The notes under the pieces are model-generated. The model searched no databases. It saw only the letters and a program-made list of their open reading frames with translations, and had not been told where the DNA came from. From NCBI RefSeq assembly GCF_030272615.1, contig NC_081413.1, forward strand, positions 338,238,802 to 338,302,801: DNA of 64,000 nt, written 5' to 3'. Positions 45,941-58,267 of this stretch are shown here, in pieces (the stretch's first letter is position 1; each line of letters begins with the position of its first letter). Origin of the DNA: Cryptomeria japonica (Eukaryota > Streptophyta > Pinopsida > Cupressales > Cupressaceae). A program made the position numbers and the translations under genes.

Positions 45941-46449
45941 TTGCCAATTATATATATTATTAGGAATAGAAGGCCTAGCTTTTATCTCAGTTGTAGATAC
46001 ACCGGTTAATGTTACATCATTTTTTAATGCAACATAGCTAAGAAATCAGCCATGATGTTCTTTGATCTTTCTATTCAATTAATAGAAAATGCACAAAAAT
46101 GCTCAATCACATCCCAAACAAAATGCTTATATCTTTTCAAATGATCATTTTTGGATGCATACTTAGACCTTACCTAAGAAACAACCAACTCTGAATCCCC
46201 CAATACTCTTAACAATTGAATTCCATGCCTTTTAGCAACTTCAAGCCCCAATAACAAGGATTCATATTTAGCAGTGTTATTTGTACACTGGAAAGCTAAT
46301 AGAAAAGAGTATTTGAAAGTCATACTTGATGGGGACACAAAAAGAACTCCTGCTCCGGATCCTTCCTTAGAGAAAGCTCCATCAAAGTACATATACCATA
46401 AACCTTGTTGCTAAGATTCCAATTCACCAATAATAGGATCATTATTTTT
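45941..46449 (-). pseudogene. Gypsy H: extra RNase H domain upstream of RT
   Basis: MYFDGAFSKEGSGAG (Asp), AKYESLLLGLEVA (Glu), LGDSELVVS (Asp), stop TAG at 46,174, then in the same frame NIMADFLA (Asp). All four acidic residues are kept. Frame changes after 46,000. Position and sequence match D 15,398-15,955, so the domain order is a family trait, not a local rearrangement. Confidence 0.78.
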
Positions 46450-47142
46450 TTACTGAGGTAGAATTGGTTGTACCCTGAAGTTATCAAGATCCACATCAAT
46501 CATACAATTCAGCATATTAGGGTCTATCTTCTCAATTACCCTAGGAGCACGTGGTTCTCTATATAGCTTAACATGGATTTCATTTACTAGGATTGTAGCA
46601 TATGAAAGATCTAACTGAACATTTCCCCCCACTACTGCAGCCCATTGTTTGGATAATAGCATGCCACAATGAGGTTTTGTATCAATTACTATGACATCCA
46701 TCTTATATGGTTCTTCAGGAAATGCTGCTATCTTTACCTCCACATCCTTCATTGTACCTAGCATAGGTACTTCTCTATTATCCATAGCATAGCACTTCAC
46801 ATAAACAGTACTTACTGATAATCCCAACTCCTTCATGACACCATATGGCATCACATTTGCAGCAGCACCAGAGTCTATCATACAGTTCTTAATTAATTTG
46901 TTATTGACTAACAAAGTTACATAGAAAGGATCAACCTGTGAAGGTTCTTGTGTAATAGTTGTTTCAACATACACTTCTAGGGTTTGCAACTCATGATCAT
47001 TTTCATCCTTCATCGTACCTATAGGCAAAGTTGCACTATTATCGGATATATTAGAAAATAAAGAGAGAGCAGCTTCTCTATGTTCCTTTATTTTCAACAG
47101 TTCTACCAATGGGACTGTAACCTTCATCAAATCCTGAGTCAT
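46450..47142 (-). pseudogene. Gypsy H: aspartic protease region
   Basis: An open 230-codon stretch. TITQEPSQVDPFYVTLLVNN leads to CMIDSGAAANVMP with the catalytic Asp-Ser-Gly, then VKCYAMDNREVPMLGTMKDV and MLLSKQWAAVVGGNVQLDLS. Uninterrupted here, unlike D, so this is the best-preserved protease of the two. Confidence 0.8.
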
Positions 47143-49263
47143 ATCAAAAGTAGAACTATTAATTGGCTCAGTATTAATTTTGGCCTTTTCTGCTTCAAGA
47201 TAACTTGCCCTTTTAGTTGTAGAAGTCCCTTGTAAATCACCAGTAGTATTATTATCTGCACTCTTGGCTACATCTTTGGATTGATCACTTTTTGCATGAC
47301 CATCTTGAGGAAGGGTGCTATTACTTGTTGTCTTTTTCTAAGTTACTTCTTTCATAAACAAGGAGCCAGGTTCACCCTGATCTCCATCCCTTTTACTACT
47401 TCTCAGATTGTAGTTGTGCTTGGCTTTGGCTATGGCAGCCTTGGTAAGATTTTTTACCTCTTCATCACTGGGTCTTCTAAGATGAACTTCTTCATCTTCA
47501 ATGGTTACCACATTTAAAGTGGGATGCCAATCAAGTTTCAGTTTCCCTTGACAACATTTATTATAATTTAGCACATCACACTTGCTAGATTCACTTTATG
47601 AAGACTCATTATCACTTTCAACAACAATGTCAAACATGTTGATATCAGGCTCACCCTTCTTTCTCATGGATTCTTCAAGACCTTGAGCTACAACACATTG
47701 ATGAGGAGAATGTGGCCCATCGCAGGCCATGCACCAAGGAGTATTTTCCATATTGTGTACATTTCCTCCTTTCAAAGGATCTGGGGTGTCATGGTTTTGA
47801 GTGTTCTTTAACTTATCATTCTAAGGTTTTCCATCCTTCCAAGTAGTGTTGTACGACATATCATGTAATCTGGGAGGCCTATCTTGCCAATTATAATGAG
47901 GTTTATCATTCTTACTTACCTTAGCAGTAAGATATTTCATAGCATTCATTAACTTTTCTATTTTGTCTTCCTCCTTGGCAACTTTATTAGGCTGTTATTT
48001 TGATTCTTGCCACAACCTTCTATCGGTCCTTCTTCCCACCTTTCCAGATGCTTTCCTATTACTTTCCACATTGATGGCAATTATAAAAGCATCTCTCAAG
48101 CTATGTGGGTTTTTATTCCTCAAAATGTAAGCCATTTTAGAATCAAAAGCATTATAATAAGTGTTTAGACACATGTTATCATGTAGTCTCATCACTTGGT
48201 AAAGCCTATGCATTGCTTTCTGAAATCTTGCATTGAAATCTATGACAATTTTATTATCAGACTTCCTAATGTTATTGAACTCATTGAGCATAAAGCTCAC
48301 ATTTGTTTTATCACCATATTGCTCTTGGAAGCAGTTCTTAAAGTCCTCCCAAGAACCAATGCTATTTATAGGCAGACCTCTGTACCAATCCCTTGCATCA
48401 TCAACCAAGGACTATACAAATAATTTCATGATGAAATCTTCATCTACAATCTCATAGTCATTTATCAGGTCACCAAAATATTTTAGGTGCTCTTCTGCAC
48501 TTATAGCATTATTGCTAGCAAATTTGTGAAGCCTATCCCTTAATTCGGTAGGAACATGGTTATGATACCCTGGGATTCCCTCAAAGAAAACCTGTCTGTA
48601 TAACTCCAAATTAATGGGTCTTGTCTAAAACTAGTTACCAGTAGGGTTATTACCCATATTCATTCTCATATTAAGACCATGAGTTGGAGGAACTTGGTTA
48701 CTTTGATTGGTAATAAGGACTTGACTAACTAGAACTGTACTCACAGGTAGGTTTGACTAAATTTTAATCGGAAGGAATGAGGCATGCTAAGGTAAAAGCT
48801 TATTTGGGTCTGTTGAAAGAAAGATTATGGGAGGAGCCCTTAGATAATTAATTTTTCTTTTAACCTCTTGATTGGCTGCTTCTAATTCAACTTTCTCCAA
48901 TTCCCTTTGCAAATCTTCCTTCTCTTTCCTCATCATGTCTATCTCTCTCTCATGTGCAGACAACTGATGAGAGATTTTTGTTGTATTCTTAGACCTAGAT
49001 CCATTTGCCATGCACTTCTGTTTTCCTTTGTCAACATTATTTCTAGCAAGTTGTGGGTCACTAAGGACCTCCCTACTAGGTTGCACAACAAATTTGTGTG
49101 TAGGGCTGATCTTGGCAGTCAGATTTTCTTTGATGATTGGACCTTCATCCTCACTCTTAGTTTTCTCTTGGGTGAACAATTCAAGATCAGCAATCTGTCT
49201 TAAAAACCTATCTCTCTCAATCAATTTATCTTTAAGGGTATGTGCAGGATCATGGTGTGCCAA
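47143..49263 (-). pseudogene. Gypsy H: gag with variant zinc knuckle (broken)
   Basis: ATG 49,263 starts AHHDPAHTLKDKLIERD; residues 100-145 are a Glu/Lys heptad-like coiled coil (MMRKEKEDLQRELEKVELEA). Gag core: FFEGIPGYHNHVPTELRDRL, RDWYRGLPINSIGSWEDF, RFQKAMHRLYQVM. The zinc knuckle at about 47,706-47,750 is CMACDGPHSPHQC, spaced CX2CX3HX4C, one residue shorter than the usual CX2CX4HX4C. Stops lie near 48,787, 48,720, 48,630, 48,412, 47,995, 47,824, 47,597 and 47,338. Gag would form particles and bind genomic RNA. Confidence 0.75.
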
Positions 49264-50458
49264 AATAGGCCCTTAAGTGGCAATGAAATTTCAAAAAATT
49301 AGAGTTATGCAACTTGACATGAAAAATTGAATAAGTTATGAACATTATTTTTAAAATATGTAAGAAGAGAATCTATAGAAAATTGAATTTAGTTTCTAAG
49401 CTACTAGTTGTTTTTGAAAAAAACAAATCCTATTTGATGAAAATTTCAAATTTTAATGCAATAGTACAAAAATTTCAGGAAAAAGATAAGAAGTAGGTGT
49501 ATGTCTGACCACCCTAATCACAATCAAATCATAATATTTTTTAATAAGCTTTATAATATAAGTATTAGACTCATGTTCGAATGTGACACATATTTTTTTA
49601 TAATTTTTTATAAAGTAAATAATTATTTATGATTTTTTTACTACAGATTTTCAGAAATTCAGAAACTCATACATCTAACCACCTTAACTTGGTCAAAACC
49701 TTATGAAATTTAATTTTTTTTAATTTTTCCCTATAGTAGACAAAGAATAGGATGTGCCACATGTTTCAGATTCAAAAAATGTTATGCGGTTTAAAAGTTA
49801 TGAGTATTTTTCAATCAGTCTATCAATTAGGAATTTTGTCAGAATTCAATTAGAAAATAAATAATTATTATTTATTAAAGTCAAAATAAGACAAACCTTA
49901 TATTGTTGGAAATCTGAGAACGTCCTTAAAAAACCCTTTTCTTTTTATCAATTTTGGTTATAAAAAAAGTCATCAGTGACCAGTGTAAAGTCTGAAAAAT
50001 CAAGGAATACTGAAAAACATGTTTTTTTAGTTGACTTTCCAGGCTTGTCACTTCCAAGCCAAATCCCAAAGCAAACCTGAACCAAAATATGGAGGGAAAA
50101 ATTTATGTTTTAAGATAAAATCAGATATCCGATTTTTGAAAAAATAAAAAAATACATTTTAGTAAATTGGGCATAACTTTTGCGTTTTATATCGAAATTT
50201 TGATTTTTTATAGGCGTTGGAAAGGTAATTAAGAGCTCTATGATATGGAATAGGTATATTTTCAATTATTTGTTTTAAAAAATAATTATAATTCATTTAA
50301 ATTCATCCTTCATTTTTAAAACATAAAAAACTCATCACTTTTTTAATATGATTTCCCTATTGCATGCATTTTTTTAACAATCATCTCAAAATAAACTAAC
50401 TAAATAAGTAATTAATTAATAATAGAAAATTTATGAATTTTATTGATTTCGATAAATT
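49264..50458. other. AT-rich region upstream of gypsy H, possible 5' terminal sequence
   Basis: No coding potential. It contains long A/T runs and a GGGCATAACTTTTGCGTTTTA segment near 50,168 of a type seen in plant gypsy LTRs. Two loosely similar stretches with TCTRACCACCYTAA (near 49,505 and 49,675) hint at an old duplication. No LTR ends or primer site could be set. Confidence 0.35.
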
Positions 50459-50743
50459 TTGATAAACCATGTTATCTATGTTTGTTCCTTTCTCCACCTC
50501 TCTCTCCTAAACCTACCACTCCACCTATTTGTTTCTTCCTCCCTCTCTTTTGTCCATATTTATATATCTCTCTCTAGACCTATATCTCTAACGATCAATG
50601 AATACCTCATTAAATCTCTCAAGCTCTACAAGGTTCTTATATTTTTACCTCTTCATAATTTCCTCCTCTATGTCACTCTCTCTTCCCTAAGATCTAGACT
50701 AGTCTCTCTGCATTTCCTTCTCATCTCTAGCAACAAAATTCAG
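50459..50743. repeat. CT-rich low-complexity tract
   Basis: Strongly pyrimidine-biased on the plus strand (CTCTCTCC, CTCCCTCTC, TATCTCTCTCTAG). It changes abruptly to GA-rich sequence at about 50,744. An open frame over it has only biased composition. Confidence 0.7.
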
Positions 50744-51100
50744 AGGGGACAAGGAGAGGCATAGGGAAGTATAAAAAAAGGAGAGGGGGAGAGAGGTGAG
50801 GAGGAGAGATTAATTGGGGGGAAGAGAGAGTGTGAGAGAGAGAGAGCTATAGGTAATTAGGTGGAAGGCAAAGATAGAGAGGGAGGGGGTGATTGGGGTG
50901 AAGAGAGAATGAGAGGGAGAGTTTGAGATTATTAGGGGGTAGGAGGAGAGGGGGAGAGGGAAAAGTATCAACAAAGAGAGAAGAGAGACATAGAGAGTAA
51001 TTAGGGGGTTGGTAGAGGGGGAGAGGGAAGTATCTATAAACCCATAGGAGGAGAGAGGTGATTGAGGGTAATTGAGGAAAAGAAATAATGTGAGAGAGAA
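50744..51100. repeat. GA-rich tract with ~66-bp internal repeat
   Basis: Purine-biased (GAGAGAG, GGGGGAGAGGG). A segment ATTAGGGGGT..AGAGGGGGAGAGGGAA..GTATC occurs at about 50,931 and 50,997. It borders the satellite start at 51,101. Confidence 0.7.
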
Positions 51101-54100
51101 TATGGTGTCCTAAAGGGTCATATGGTGTCTCATGAACCTTTAGGACACCATATGACACCTTAGGACACCATATGATGTTGTTATAAGTCCTATGGTGTCC
51201 TAAGGGGTCATATGGTGTTCTATGAGCCTTTAGAACACCATATGGTGTCATTAGGGGTCATATGGTGTGTTAAGGGGCCATATGGTATCCTATGACCCCT
51301 TAGGAGACCATATGACCCCTTTGGTATTGTTAGGGGTCATATTGTGTCCGAACGGGTCATATGGTGTGGTTGGGGGTTATATGGTGTGCTAAGGGGTCAT
51401 ATTGTGTCCTAAGGGCTCACAAGACATCGTATGACCCCTTAGACACCATATGATCCATTAGGTTTTGTTAGGGCTCATACTATGTCCTAAGAGGTCATAT
51501 GGTGTCCCATGACCCTTTAGGACACTATATGACCCCTTAGGACATCATATGGTGTCATTATGGGTCTTATGGTGTCCTAAGGGGTCATATAGTGTTCTAT
51601 AACCCCTTAGGACACCATATGACCCCTTAGGAAATTATATGACCCCTTAGGATACCATATGATACCTTGGGACACCATATGATGTCGCAAGGAGTCGTAT
51701 GGTGTCCTAAGGGGTCCTATGGTGTCCTATGAACCCTTAGGACACTATATAACCCATTAGGTGTCATCAGGGGTCTTATTGTGTCCTAATGGGTCATATG
51801 GTGTCATATGACCCCTTAGGACACCATATGCTTGGGAGACTATATGGTGCTATGGGTCGTATGGTGTCTTATGACACCTTAGGACACCATATGACCCCTT
51901 AGGATACCATTTGGTGTTTTCATGTGTCGTATGGTGTCTTATGACCCATTAGGTGTCATTAGGGTTTATTTTATGTCCTAAGGGGTTGTATTGTGTCCTA
52001 AGGGGTCATACGGTGTCCTATGACCCCTTAGGATAGTATATGACGTCGTTAGGGATCATATTATGTCCTAAGGGGTCATATTGTGTCTTATGACCCCTTA
52101 GGACACCACATGGTGTTGTTATGGGTTGTATGGTGTTCTAAGGGTTCATATGGTGTTCTATGACCCCTTAGGACATCATTTTTATGTTGTTATGGGTTGT
52201 ATGGTCTCCTAAGGGGTCATATGGTGTCCTATGACCCCTTAGGACACAATATGGTTTCATTATGCATTGTATGGTTTCCTAAGGGGTCATATGGTGTTCT
52301 ATGACCCCTGAGGACACCATATGGTATCATTAAGGGTTGTATGGTGTGCTAAGGGGTCATATGGTGTCCTATGACCCTTTATAACACCATATGACCCCTT
52401 AGGTATCGTTAGGTGGCATTTTGTGTTGTTAGGGGTCATATGATGTCCTATGACCCCTTAGGACACAATATGACCCCTTAGGTGTTTTTAGGGGTCATAT
52501 TGTGTCCTAACTGGTCATATAGTGTCCTACGACCCCTTAGGACAACATATGATGTTGTTTGGGATTGTATGGTGTGCTAAGGGGTCATATTGTGTCCTAA
52601 AGATTCCTAGGACATCATATAACCTCTTAGGATACCGTATGACCCCTTAGATATTGTTAGGAGTCATATTGTGTCCTAAGGGGTCATATGGTGTCTCATG
52701 ACACCATATCACCCCTTAGGACACCATATCGTGTCATTATGGGTCTTCTTGTGTTATAAGGGGTCATATGGTGTTCTAAGAGGTCACATGGTTTTATATG
52801 ACCCCTTAAAATACCATATGATGCCTTAGGACACCATATGGTGTCGTAAAGGGTCGTATGATGTTCTAAGGGGTCATATGGTGTTCTATGGGGTCATGTG
52901 GTTTTGGATGACCCCTTAGGACACTATATAACATCTTTAGGGGTCATATTATGTCCTAAGGGGTCATATTGTGTCTTATGACCCCTTAGGACACCACATG
53001 GTGTCGTTATGGGTCGTATGGTGTTCTAATGGGTCATATGGTGTTCTATGACCCTCTAGGACATCATATTATGGTGTTATGGGTCGTATGGTCTCCTAAG
53101 GGGTCATATAGTGTCCTATGACCCCTTAGGACACCATATGGTGTCATTATGTGTCGTATGGTGTCCTAAGGGGTCATATGGTGTTAAATGACCCCTTAAG
53201 AACACCATATGATCCCTTAGGACACCATATGGTGTCGTATGGAGTGCTAAGGGGTCATATGGTGTCCTATGACCCCTTAGGACATAATATGACCCCTTAG
53301 GTGTTGTTAGGGGTCATATTATGTCCTAACAGGTTATATGGTGTCCTACAACCCCTTAGGACACCATATAGTGTCGTTAGGGGTTGTATGGTGTGCTAAG
53401 GGGTCATATTGTGTTCTAAAGGTTCTTAAGACACCATATAACCCCTTAGGACACCATATGACCCCTTAGGTATCATTAGGGGTCATATTGTGTCCTAAGG
53501 AGTCATATGGTGTCTCATGACAGCATATGACCCCTTAGGACACCATATCATGTGGTTATGGGTCTTCTTGTGTTCTAAGGGGTGATATGGTGTTATATGA
53601 CCCATTAGGATACCATATGATCTCTTAGGAAAGTATATGGTGTTGTAAATGGTGGTATGGTGTCGCAAGGGGTCGTATGGTGTCCTAAGGGGTCATATGG
53701 TGTCCTATTACCCCTTAGGACACTATATGATGTTGTTAGGGGTCATATTATGTCCTAAGGGGTAATATCATGTCTTATGACCCCTTAAGACATCACATGG
53801 TGTCGTTATGGGTCGTATGGTTTTCTAAGGGGTCATATGGTGTTCTATTACCCTCTAAGACACCATATTATGTTGTTATGGGTTGTATAGTCCTCTAAGG
53901 GGTCATATGGTGTCCTATGACCCCTTAGGACACCATATAGTGTCATTATGCATTGTATGGTGCCCTAAGGGGTCATATGGTGTTCTATGACCCCTTAAGA
54001 CACCATATGACTCCTTAGGACACCATATGGTGTCATTGGGGGTAATATGGTGTGCTAAGGGGTCAAATGATGTCCTATGACCCCTTAAGACAACACATGT

Positions 54101-55684
54101 TGTCGCTATGGGTCATATGGTGTTCTAATGGGTCATATGGTCTTCTATGACCCTCTAAGACACCATATTATGTTTTTATGGGTTGTATGGTCCTCTAAGG
54201 GGTCATATGGTGTCCTATGACCCCTTAGGACACTATATAGTGTCATTATGCATCATATGATGTCCTAAGGGGTCATATGGTGTTCTATGACCCCTTAGGA
54301 CACCATATGACTCCTTAGGACACCATATGGTGTCATTAGGGGTCATATGGTGTGCTAAGGGGTCAAATGGTGGAACACCATATGACCCCTTAGGTATCGT
54401 TAGGTGTCATTTTGTGTCATTAGGGTTCATATGGTGTCCTATGACCCCTTAGGACACAATATGACCCCTTAAGACACCATATAGTGTTGTTAGGGGTAAT
54501 ATGGTGTCCTATGACCCCTTACAACACAATATGACCCCTTAGGTGTTGTTAGGGGTCATATTGTGTGCTAACGAGTCATATGGTGTCGTTAGGGGTTGTA
54601 TGGTGTGCTAAGGGGTCATATTGTGTCCTAAAGGTTCCTAGGACATCATATAACCCTTTAGGACACCATAGACCCCTTAGGTATCATTTGGGGTCATATT
54701 GTGTCCTAAGGGGTCATATGGTGTCTCCTGGCACCATATGACCCCTTAGGACACCATATCATGTTGTTATGGGTCTTCTTGCATTATAAGGGGTCATATG
54801 GTATTATATGACCCCTTAGGATATGATATGACCCCTTAGGTGTTGTTAGGGGTCATATTGTGTCCTAATGAGTTATATGGTGCCCGACGACCCCTTAAAA
54901 CACCATATGGTGTCATTAGGGGTTGTATGGTGTGCTAAGGGGTCATATTGTGCCCTAAAGGTTCCTAGGACATCATATAACCCCTTAGGACACCATATGA
55001 CCCCTTAGGTATCATTAGGGGTCATATTGTTTCCTAAGGGGTCATATGGTGTCTCATGACACCATATGATCCCTTAGGACACCATATCATGTCGTTATGG
55101 GTCTTCTTGTGTTCTAAGGGGTCATATGGTATTATATGACCCCTTAGGATACCATATGACCCCTTAGGACACCATATGGTGTCGTAAAGGGTGGTATGAT
55201 GTTGTATGGTATCCTATGACCCATTGGGACACTATATGACATTGTTAGGGGTCATATTATGTCCTTAGGGGTAATATTGTGTCTTATGACCCCTTAAGAC
55301 ACTAGATGGCGTTGTTATGGATCGTATGGTGTTCTGAGGGGGCATATGGTGTTCTATGGCCCTCTAGGACACCATATTATGTTGTTATGGGTCATATGGT
55401 CTCCTAAGGGGTCATATGGTGTCCTATGACCCCTTAGGACACCATATAGTATCAGTAAGCATTGTATGGTGTCCTAAGGGGTCATATGGTGTTCTATGAC
55501 CCATTAGGACACCATATGGTGTCATTAGGGGTCGTATGGTGTGCTAAGGGGTCATATGGTGTCCTATGACCCCTTAGGTATCATTAGGTGTCATTTTGTC
55601 TTGTTACAAGTGATATGGTCTCCTATGAACCCTTAGGACACAATATGACCCCTTAAGACACCATATAGTGTCGTTAGGGGTCAT
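51101..55684. repeat. Self-complementary satellite, left block
   Basis: Built almost entirely of one word, GGGGTCATATGGTGTCCTA, and its reverse complement TAGGACACCATATGACCCC, alternating with variable linkers (TCGTTAGG, TCATTATGGG). In places the register is exact: AAGGGGTCAT at 52,211, 52,281 and 52,351 is 70 bp apart. Because both orientations alternate, almost any unit can fold on itself around CATATG. Longer-range markers such as CCTAAAGGTTCCTAGG recur within it. No coding potential. Ends at 55,684, where copia E is inserted. Confidence 0.9.
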
Positions 55685-56745
55685 TGTTGGTATTTTGGTA
55701 TGGTTTTGTCATTGATATCAACACCTACTAAACCTTATCAACTCTGGCACTTTGGAGAATCAGCAACATTCATTGGCAAGCAAATGACTCATGCACAGTC
55801 ACCAGTATCTGGTACACCGATAGGATATAATGGTCACCAGCACTTGGAATGGTATGGAAAACACTTGGTTATGTCGAAGACATCATTTGGACACTTTGTC
55901 TTTAAGATTTGTTTATTGGCATATTCGTATTTGCATATTTGTTGTTACTGGCAAATAGGTCCAGGTTACACACTGACAGGATTATCTTTTCTAGATCAGC
56001 ATGGCACGCTATGGAGATGATTTATTATTGTTGTAAATGCATCAAGCCAACATGTTGTATCGATTATTACATTGGATATTGTTTTAATTGTAAATTGATT
56101 TTATTGTAATATCCTTTAGAGATGACCTACTAAAATTTGTCTTAGGTTATGATATAAATGTAAGATCTTATTTATAAGATTGGATGTGGAATGTGAAGAA
56201 GAATTGTGTGAAGGTATATGCGAGAATAAGCGGAGCTATACATGCAGACATCATTTGAAGGTGAAGCAAGGTTTTTGTGAAAGCATATTAGAACTACACT
56301 GGTACTTAATCCAGCATATGAAGATGCTATTTTGAGTAGTACATCCTTATTGGATTTAACCATCCAATTGTAGTTAGTGTGACTCCTATTTTGTGTTTGA
56401 GCAGTGAGCTCTAGGCGCTTGGCCTTTCTGCATGTGCAGACCCCATTTGTATACACTTACTATCTGTAGTAGTATCATTTGATTATGGGTAAGGTTTCCC
56501 ACTGTGGCTTTTCCCCTTGCAAGGTTTCCATGTACAAATATTGGTGTTATGTGTTGTGGATGACTTTGTCTTTTTGTTTCATGCATTAATCTTTATGGGT
56601 ATTGCAATTAACTGATAAAATTGTCAACCGGTATAAAAAACTAGTTTACCAGTATTCAGCATTAAGTTGGTTAAGTTGTTTTTGGTTTGAATTTATTTGA
56701 CAATTGGTTCACCTCGCCCCTCTTAGTTGTCCCGGGGACCTAAAA
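55685..56745 (+). repeat. Copia E 5' LTR, 1,061 bp
   Basis: Begins TGTTGGTATTTTGG and ends GGGACCTAAAA, a decayed form of the CCTAACA ending. TATA-like TATAAAT at 56,153-56,159. R/U5 block GGTTTCCCACTGTGG near 56,490-56,505. The C-run is interrupted here (CACCTCGCCCC). Confidence 0.9.
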
Positions 56746-56747
56746 AT

Positions 56748-56759
56748 TGGTATCAGAGC
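56748..56759 (+). promoter_or_regulatory. Primer-binding site (tRNA-iMet), copia E
   Basis: A perfect TGGTATCAGAGC, two bases after the LTR end, followed by leader GTTTAACAGCTTGAGGAAAT. Confidence 0.9.
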
Positions 56760-56801
56760 CTAATCCTCTTTTGCAAAAGTTTAACAGCTTGAGGAAATCC
56801 A

Positions 56802-58267
56802 ATGTCTACTAACTATTTTAGGAAGGACAGTCCTAAACTTGATGGAACGAACTATGGCATATGGAAGATCAGAATGGAGACACATCCAAATTGCATTGGT
56901 AAGAAAATTTGGGATGTTACAAAGAATGGCTATACTGCTCCTACTCAAAGTCAGCCTAATCCACCTAACTTGGCTAAAGATGAAGAAAATGATTGCAAAT
57001 CAAGAGAAGCACTTTTGAGCACATTAACAGATCAACAAATCATGGGATTATTAGATAGATCCACTGCTAAAGCCATTTGGGATCATTTGGAAACACTGAA
57101 TGAAGGAGATTCCACAGTCAAAATTGCAAAACTTGAAAGCTTCCGGGTCAAGTATGAAAATCTGAAAATGGAAGAAGATGAAAGGATTTATGCTTTTATG
57201 GAAAGAGTTAATAAAATTGTTTTGGGTATTAAATGTTGTGCAGGAACCTTAAGTGAGGATGAAATTGTTTCAAAAGTTTTAAGAGGATTGCCACTGGCAT
57301 ATAAAATGAAGGTTATTGCTATAAACGAGTTAAGAACAATGCCTAATACACCAGTAACTAGGGATACATTGATTGGAAAACTCTCAACTTTTGAAATTGA
57401 GGAATTTGGTCCTGTTGCTACTATAAATATAGATTTAGCCTTCAAAGCATCAACATCATTTGCACCATCATTTGACAAATCTGATTGGAAAGCCTTTTAT
57501 GCAAGAGAACTTGAAGAACTTGAAGCACTATTTGCAAGAAAAATGCCTAAAGGTCCAGTTGGAAGTAAGTATGAAGATAAAGCACACTTTAAATGCTTAA
57601 ATGTAATAAGATTGGTCATATGGCTTCTAGATGCCTTGATAGACATGCTAGAGTAAGAGAAGAAGCTAGAAGAACATACAAGCCTAACCTTGAATATCCG
57701 AGATACAGATTTAAGAAGAATAAAGACAAATCTTGTTATCTTGTTGATGAAGGAGTGACTAATGATTCTGATGAGGATCCGATAGATAATGGATGGGTTT
57801 TTGTTGCTATAATAGAAGACCAACTAACACCTACCATTCAACCAGTAGAGCAGGCCCTAGCAGCTAAAGTTGAAGTAAAGGATGAATGGATCATTGATTC
57901 AGGATGCTCACATCATATGACTGGAGATAAAAGTAAATTCTTGAACTTTCAAGAATATAATGGAGGCTTAGTGAGATTTGGAGATGATAAAGCTTGTCTG
58001 ATCAAAGGTAAAGGTACAATATCTCTTGATGGTAAGAATTATACTGACAATGTTTACTATGTTGAAGGTTTAAAGCATAATCTTTTAAGTGTTGGTCAAT
58101 TAGTTGAAAAAGGATTTCAGTTACAATTCAAAAATGGAAAATGCAAAATCATGAATAGAATTGGTTTGGAAATTGCAACCGGTAATCAAACTAGAGGTAA
58201 TATCTTTCATTTGAATAACAGTGAAAAGAAATGCTTGATTGCACATATTGATGAAAGCTGGCTATAG
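56802..58267 (+). pseudogene. Copia E: gag, protease and pre-integrase (broken)
   Basis: ATG 56,802 begins STNYFRKDSPKLDGTNYGIW, a typical copia gag start. Gag core: MGLLDRSTAKAIWDHLETL, FRVKYENLKMEEDERIYAFM, VSKVLRGLPLAYKMKV. One base is lost near 57,600 within the zinc knuckle, whose parts KC and KCNKIGHMASRC span the break. Protease: WIIDSGCSHHMTG near 57,890. NVYYVEGLKHNLLSVGQL precedes integrase. TAG at 58,265 replaces Trp in the W-H zinc region. The deletion in B and C corresponds to about 56,859-58,138 here. Confidence 0.85.

Larger units (their letters stand above)
42927..49263 (-). mobile_element. Ty3/gypsy element H (minus strand), gag-pol body
   Basis: Reading leftward: gag N-terminal coiled coil, gag core, zinc knuckle, protease, extra RNase H, RT, native RNase H-like domain, integrase. 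About 2,100 codons, almost all in one frame, with two frameshifts (near 46,100 and 45,700) and more than a dozen stops. Protein aligns with D throughout. LTRs were not identified; 49,264-50,458 may hold the 5' LTR, and the 128-bp array is a candidate for its 3' terminal region. Confidence 0.78.

Noticed and set aside
50459-51251. Open frames over CT-rich and GA-rich tracts and the satellite start
   Set aside because: Composition artefacts; the frame at 50,847-51,251 enters the satellite.
1482-56759. TGGTATCAGAGC sites as parts of tRNA genes
   Set aside because: Only the 12-base complement of the tRNA 3' end is present, each right after an LTR; these are primer-binding sites.
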